Shown here piece by piece: positions 11,010-12,165 of a stretch of DNA of 12,165 nucleotides. Numbering within the stretch: position 1 is the first letter of the stretch; each line of letters opens with the position of its first letter. The DNA is taken from the NCBI GenBank assembly GCA_001774945.1, contig MFBL01000020.1, positions 1-12,165 on the forward strand. Reading direction: 5' to 3'. The notes beneath the pieces were generated by a model. It made no database searches, was not told where the DNA came from, and worked only from the letters and a program-made list of their open reading frames with translations. The stretch comes from Candidatus Curtissbacteria bacterium RIFCSPHIGHO2_12_FULL_41_17. GTDB lineage: Bacteria; Patescibacteriota; Microgenomatia; Curtissbacterales; GWA2-41-24. The translations under genes and the position numbers were made by a program.

Positions 11010-11552
11010 ATGAATCCAGAAAGAATTAGCGGTTTTGCTCTACGGAATGAAGTCTCCGATTCGCAAGAGTCGTTGCCTTCTAGTGCTCTAAAAGTCACAA
11101 AAAAGGTTGGAGGGGTTATTACTGAGGCTTATTTTGCACCAAAGCCATGGGAAGGCGATGGCAGGATTTATCGATGGGTTGGAATCAGAACATTTAAGAG
11201 ATGGATTCCTACTGGAGACGTTTTGATAAGGTTTTTGAGAAGAAATACTGGAACTGGTCTCCCTTTCTACTCTTTATCTGAACCAAACTTAAAAGAGGCA
11301 AAAAAGTATGATCTGAGCACCAGAGTCTTTGAAACAGTCCATGCGGCTGGTTTGGCCGCATTTGCCGCTGGATTAGCGGGTTTTGATAAACTATCTTTTG
11401 GGCCAGACTTACCCGGCGAAACATACATAAATGCGGTAGCCACAGCGGGAAATCTCTATGCTGTCATGCTTCAAAGATACAATAGGGCCAGAATTTACAG
11501 CTTAGTTAAAAGAAGCAAGGAATTAGGCGAAAGTTCAAGTACTAAAAGCTAA
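11010..11552 (+). CDS. CrtO-like (glycosyl-4,4'-diaponeurosporenoate acyltransferase family) membrane protein
   Basis: The 180-residue protein has the landmarks of the CrtO-type acyltransferase family: YRWVGIRTFKRWIPTGD (54-70, like the usual IRxWKxxLPxxG), a FETVHAAGLAAF helix (107-118, with Glu and His spaced as in the family's ExxxH), and AVMLQRYNRARI (151-162, like the family's NxPxxxQRYNRxR). In Staphylococcus, CrtO adds the fatty acid in staphyloxanthin synthesis. No carotenoid genes are in this window, so here the acceptor may be another glycolipid. The first 45 residues are polar and not part of the family core. The start is set by the promoter 8 nt upstream. Two moderate hydrophobic stretches (about 108-124 and 138-154) suggest membrane association. 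Confidence 0.6.
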   Translation: MNPERISGFALRNEVSDSQESLPSSALKVTKKVGGVITEAYFAPKPWEGDGRIYRWVGIRTFKRWIPTGDVLIRFLRRNTGTGLPFYSLSEPNLKEAKKYDLSTRVFETVHAAGLAAFAAGLAGFDKLSFGPDLPGETYINAVATAGNLYAVMLQRYNRARIYSLVKRSKELGESSSTKS

Positions 11553-11623
11553 AATTCTAACTGATATCACTAATCAAGCGTAAGAATAATAGCTATGCTC
11601 CAAGTGATTGTTCAAAGCCTCAA

Positions 11624-11731
11624 GTTGAAGCGCCCTGCCTGCCGGCAGGCAGGTAGCAATTTAGCCCTTCGATCCTTCGACTACGTTTACACTGAGTGCA
11701 ACCGAAGTGCTCAGGACTCAGGGTCTTCAAC
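11624..11731. repeat. Palindromic element in the 11553-11919 gap
   Basis: GTTGAAG (11624-11630) and CTTCAAC (11725-11731) enclose a 20-bp palindrome and blocks shared with the 8881-9039 element: the 22-nt block at 11696-11717 is identical to 8949-8970, and CGTTTACACTG occurs in both. The rest of the gap holds only a short TTGAGC/GCTCAA hairpin near 11766-11790; no gene is supported there. Confidence 0.55.
11634..11653. repeat. 20-bp perfect palindrome
   Basis: CCTGCCTGCCGGCAGGCAGG. Its translation (ACRQAG) often appears in false ORF calls in CPR genomes, which suggests a common dispersed repeat. Confidence 0.7.
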
Positions 11732-11878
11732 CTCATCATTGTTATCATTAAACAGCGCGTGTAGGTTTGAGCCCCGCGAGAAGCTCAAGGTAAACCCAGA
11801 ACCTTTAGTACTCCGAAACCTTAGTGAAGGGTACATCACCCGCTCATTGAAATCTCAGATAGATATACATTGACCTAA

Positions 11879-11907
11879 TTGACACCCAAATTTACACATG
11901 CGATATT
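11879..11907 (+). promoter_or_regulatory. Promoter of the 11920 gene
   Basis: TTGACA (11879-11884), 17 nt, GATATT (11902-11907) preceded by TGC (extended -10). The ATG follows after 12 nt. Confidence 0.5.
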
Positions 11908-11919
11908 AAAAGTAGGCGC

Positions 11920-12165
11920 ATGTTCAAAAAACCTGCACTCATTTTTTTGTGGTTTATAGCAACTCCTTTGGTTCTGGCAACTTCAGTTTTATCACTTTCA
12001 ACTTTCAACAAAACAGGCAAACTTGACTTCGCCGCAGATTTTTCCTCATTTGAAGTCACAGCCACTACCGGCTTAGATCCTCAAGTCTTGGGTGTTCAAG
12101 TCAACGACCTTCGTCCTCATATTGTTGAAAATTTTCTTAAGGGTACTACCCTTGCCAGCTATTCA
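11920..12165 (+). CDS. Exported or anchored protein, N-terminal part only
   Basis: An open frame from ATG 11920 runs to the window end (82 codons). It begins MFKKPALIFLWFIATPLVLA, a clear signal peptide or membrane anchor with a possible cleavage after LA, then a Ser/Thr-rich stretch and ATTGLDPQVLGVQVNDLRPH followed by IVENFLKGTTLASYS. From memory of CPR proteins, this N-terminal layout (VLGVQVNDxRPxIVxxFL, LxxYS) precedes lysozyme/transglycosylase-like cell-wall domains, but that domain would lie beyond the window and cannot be confirmed. No good Shine-Dalgarno is seen; the promoter 12 nt upstream supports the start. Confidence 0.7.
   Translation, partial: MFKKPALIFLWFIATPLVLATSVLSLSTFNKTGKLDFAADFSSFEVTATTGLDPQVLGVQVNDLRPHIVENFLKGTTLASYS

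Noticed and set aside
11595..11873. Plus-strand frame of 92 codons
   Set aside because: It runs through the palindromic element (ACRQAG is its translation), has no promoter near the start and no protein-like composition.

Overview
The window looks like a chromosomal segment of a small-genome, AT-rich bacterium, most likely from the Candidate Phyla Radiation (Patescibacteria, Microgenomates-like). This is inference from style: short single-domain proteins with one N-terminal membrane anchor and Ser/Pro linkers, several toxin-antitoxin modules, dispersed palindromic repeats, tRNAs without encoded CCA, and many genes whose start codon lies only 4-12 nt behind a good -10 box.

Left part (1-3.7 kb): a minus-strand operon reads SDR oxidoreductase > ECF-like membrane protein > nickel superoxide dismutase (sodN) > the sodN maturation peptidase (sodX, cut by the window start). 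The genes overlap or nearly touch. A divergent promoter pair at 2029-2070 separates the operon from a membrane-anchored Ser/Pro-linker protein, which converges tail to tail with a membrane-anchored clan-A glycoside hydrolase.

Middle (3.8-9.05 kb): intact tRNA-Leu(CAG), tRNA-Leu(GAG), tRNA-Val(UAC) and tRNA-Phe(GAA) are mixed with tRNA fragments, hairpin insertions and a structured ~115-nt repeat that ends in a tRNA 3' tail and recurs at 6.2 kb. Next come a membrane-anchored protein gene broken by two stop codons, a small membrane protein, and four modules: an unknown protein, a PQ-loop-like membrane protein, hicBA on the minus strand, and yefM-relE on the plus strand. Copies of a short repeat with core CCAAAAAGTTCT, all in one orientation, bound these modules and give the stretch a cassette-array look.

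Right part (9.05-12.17 kb): a promoter, a 17-codon ORF and an intrinsic terminator precede a fused nucleotidyltransferase/CDP-alcohol phosphatidyltransferase that resembles bifunctional inositol-phosphate cytidylyltransferase/di-inositol-phosphate-phosphate synthase. It is followed by a highly foldable intergenic region, tRNA-Gly(GCC), a CrtO-like acyltransferase, a palindromic repeat element and the start of an exported protein that runs off the window.

The most notable points are the Ni-SOD operon, the same-orientation boundary repeats around the toxin-antitoxin modules, a structured repeat with compensatory changes between its two copies, widespread near-leaderless promoter geometry, and a 24-bp perfect palindrome lying exactly over the spacer and -10 box of the yefM-relE promoter.
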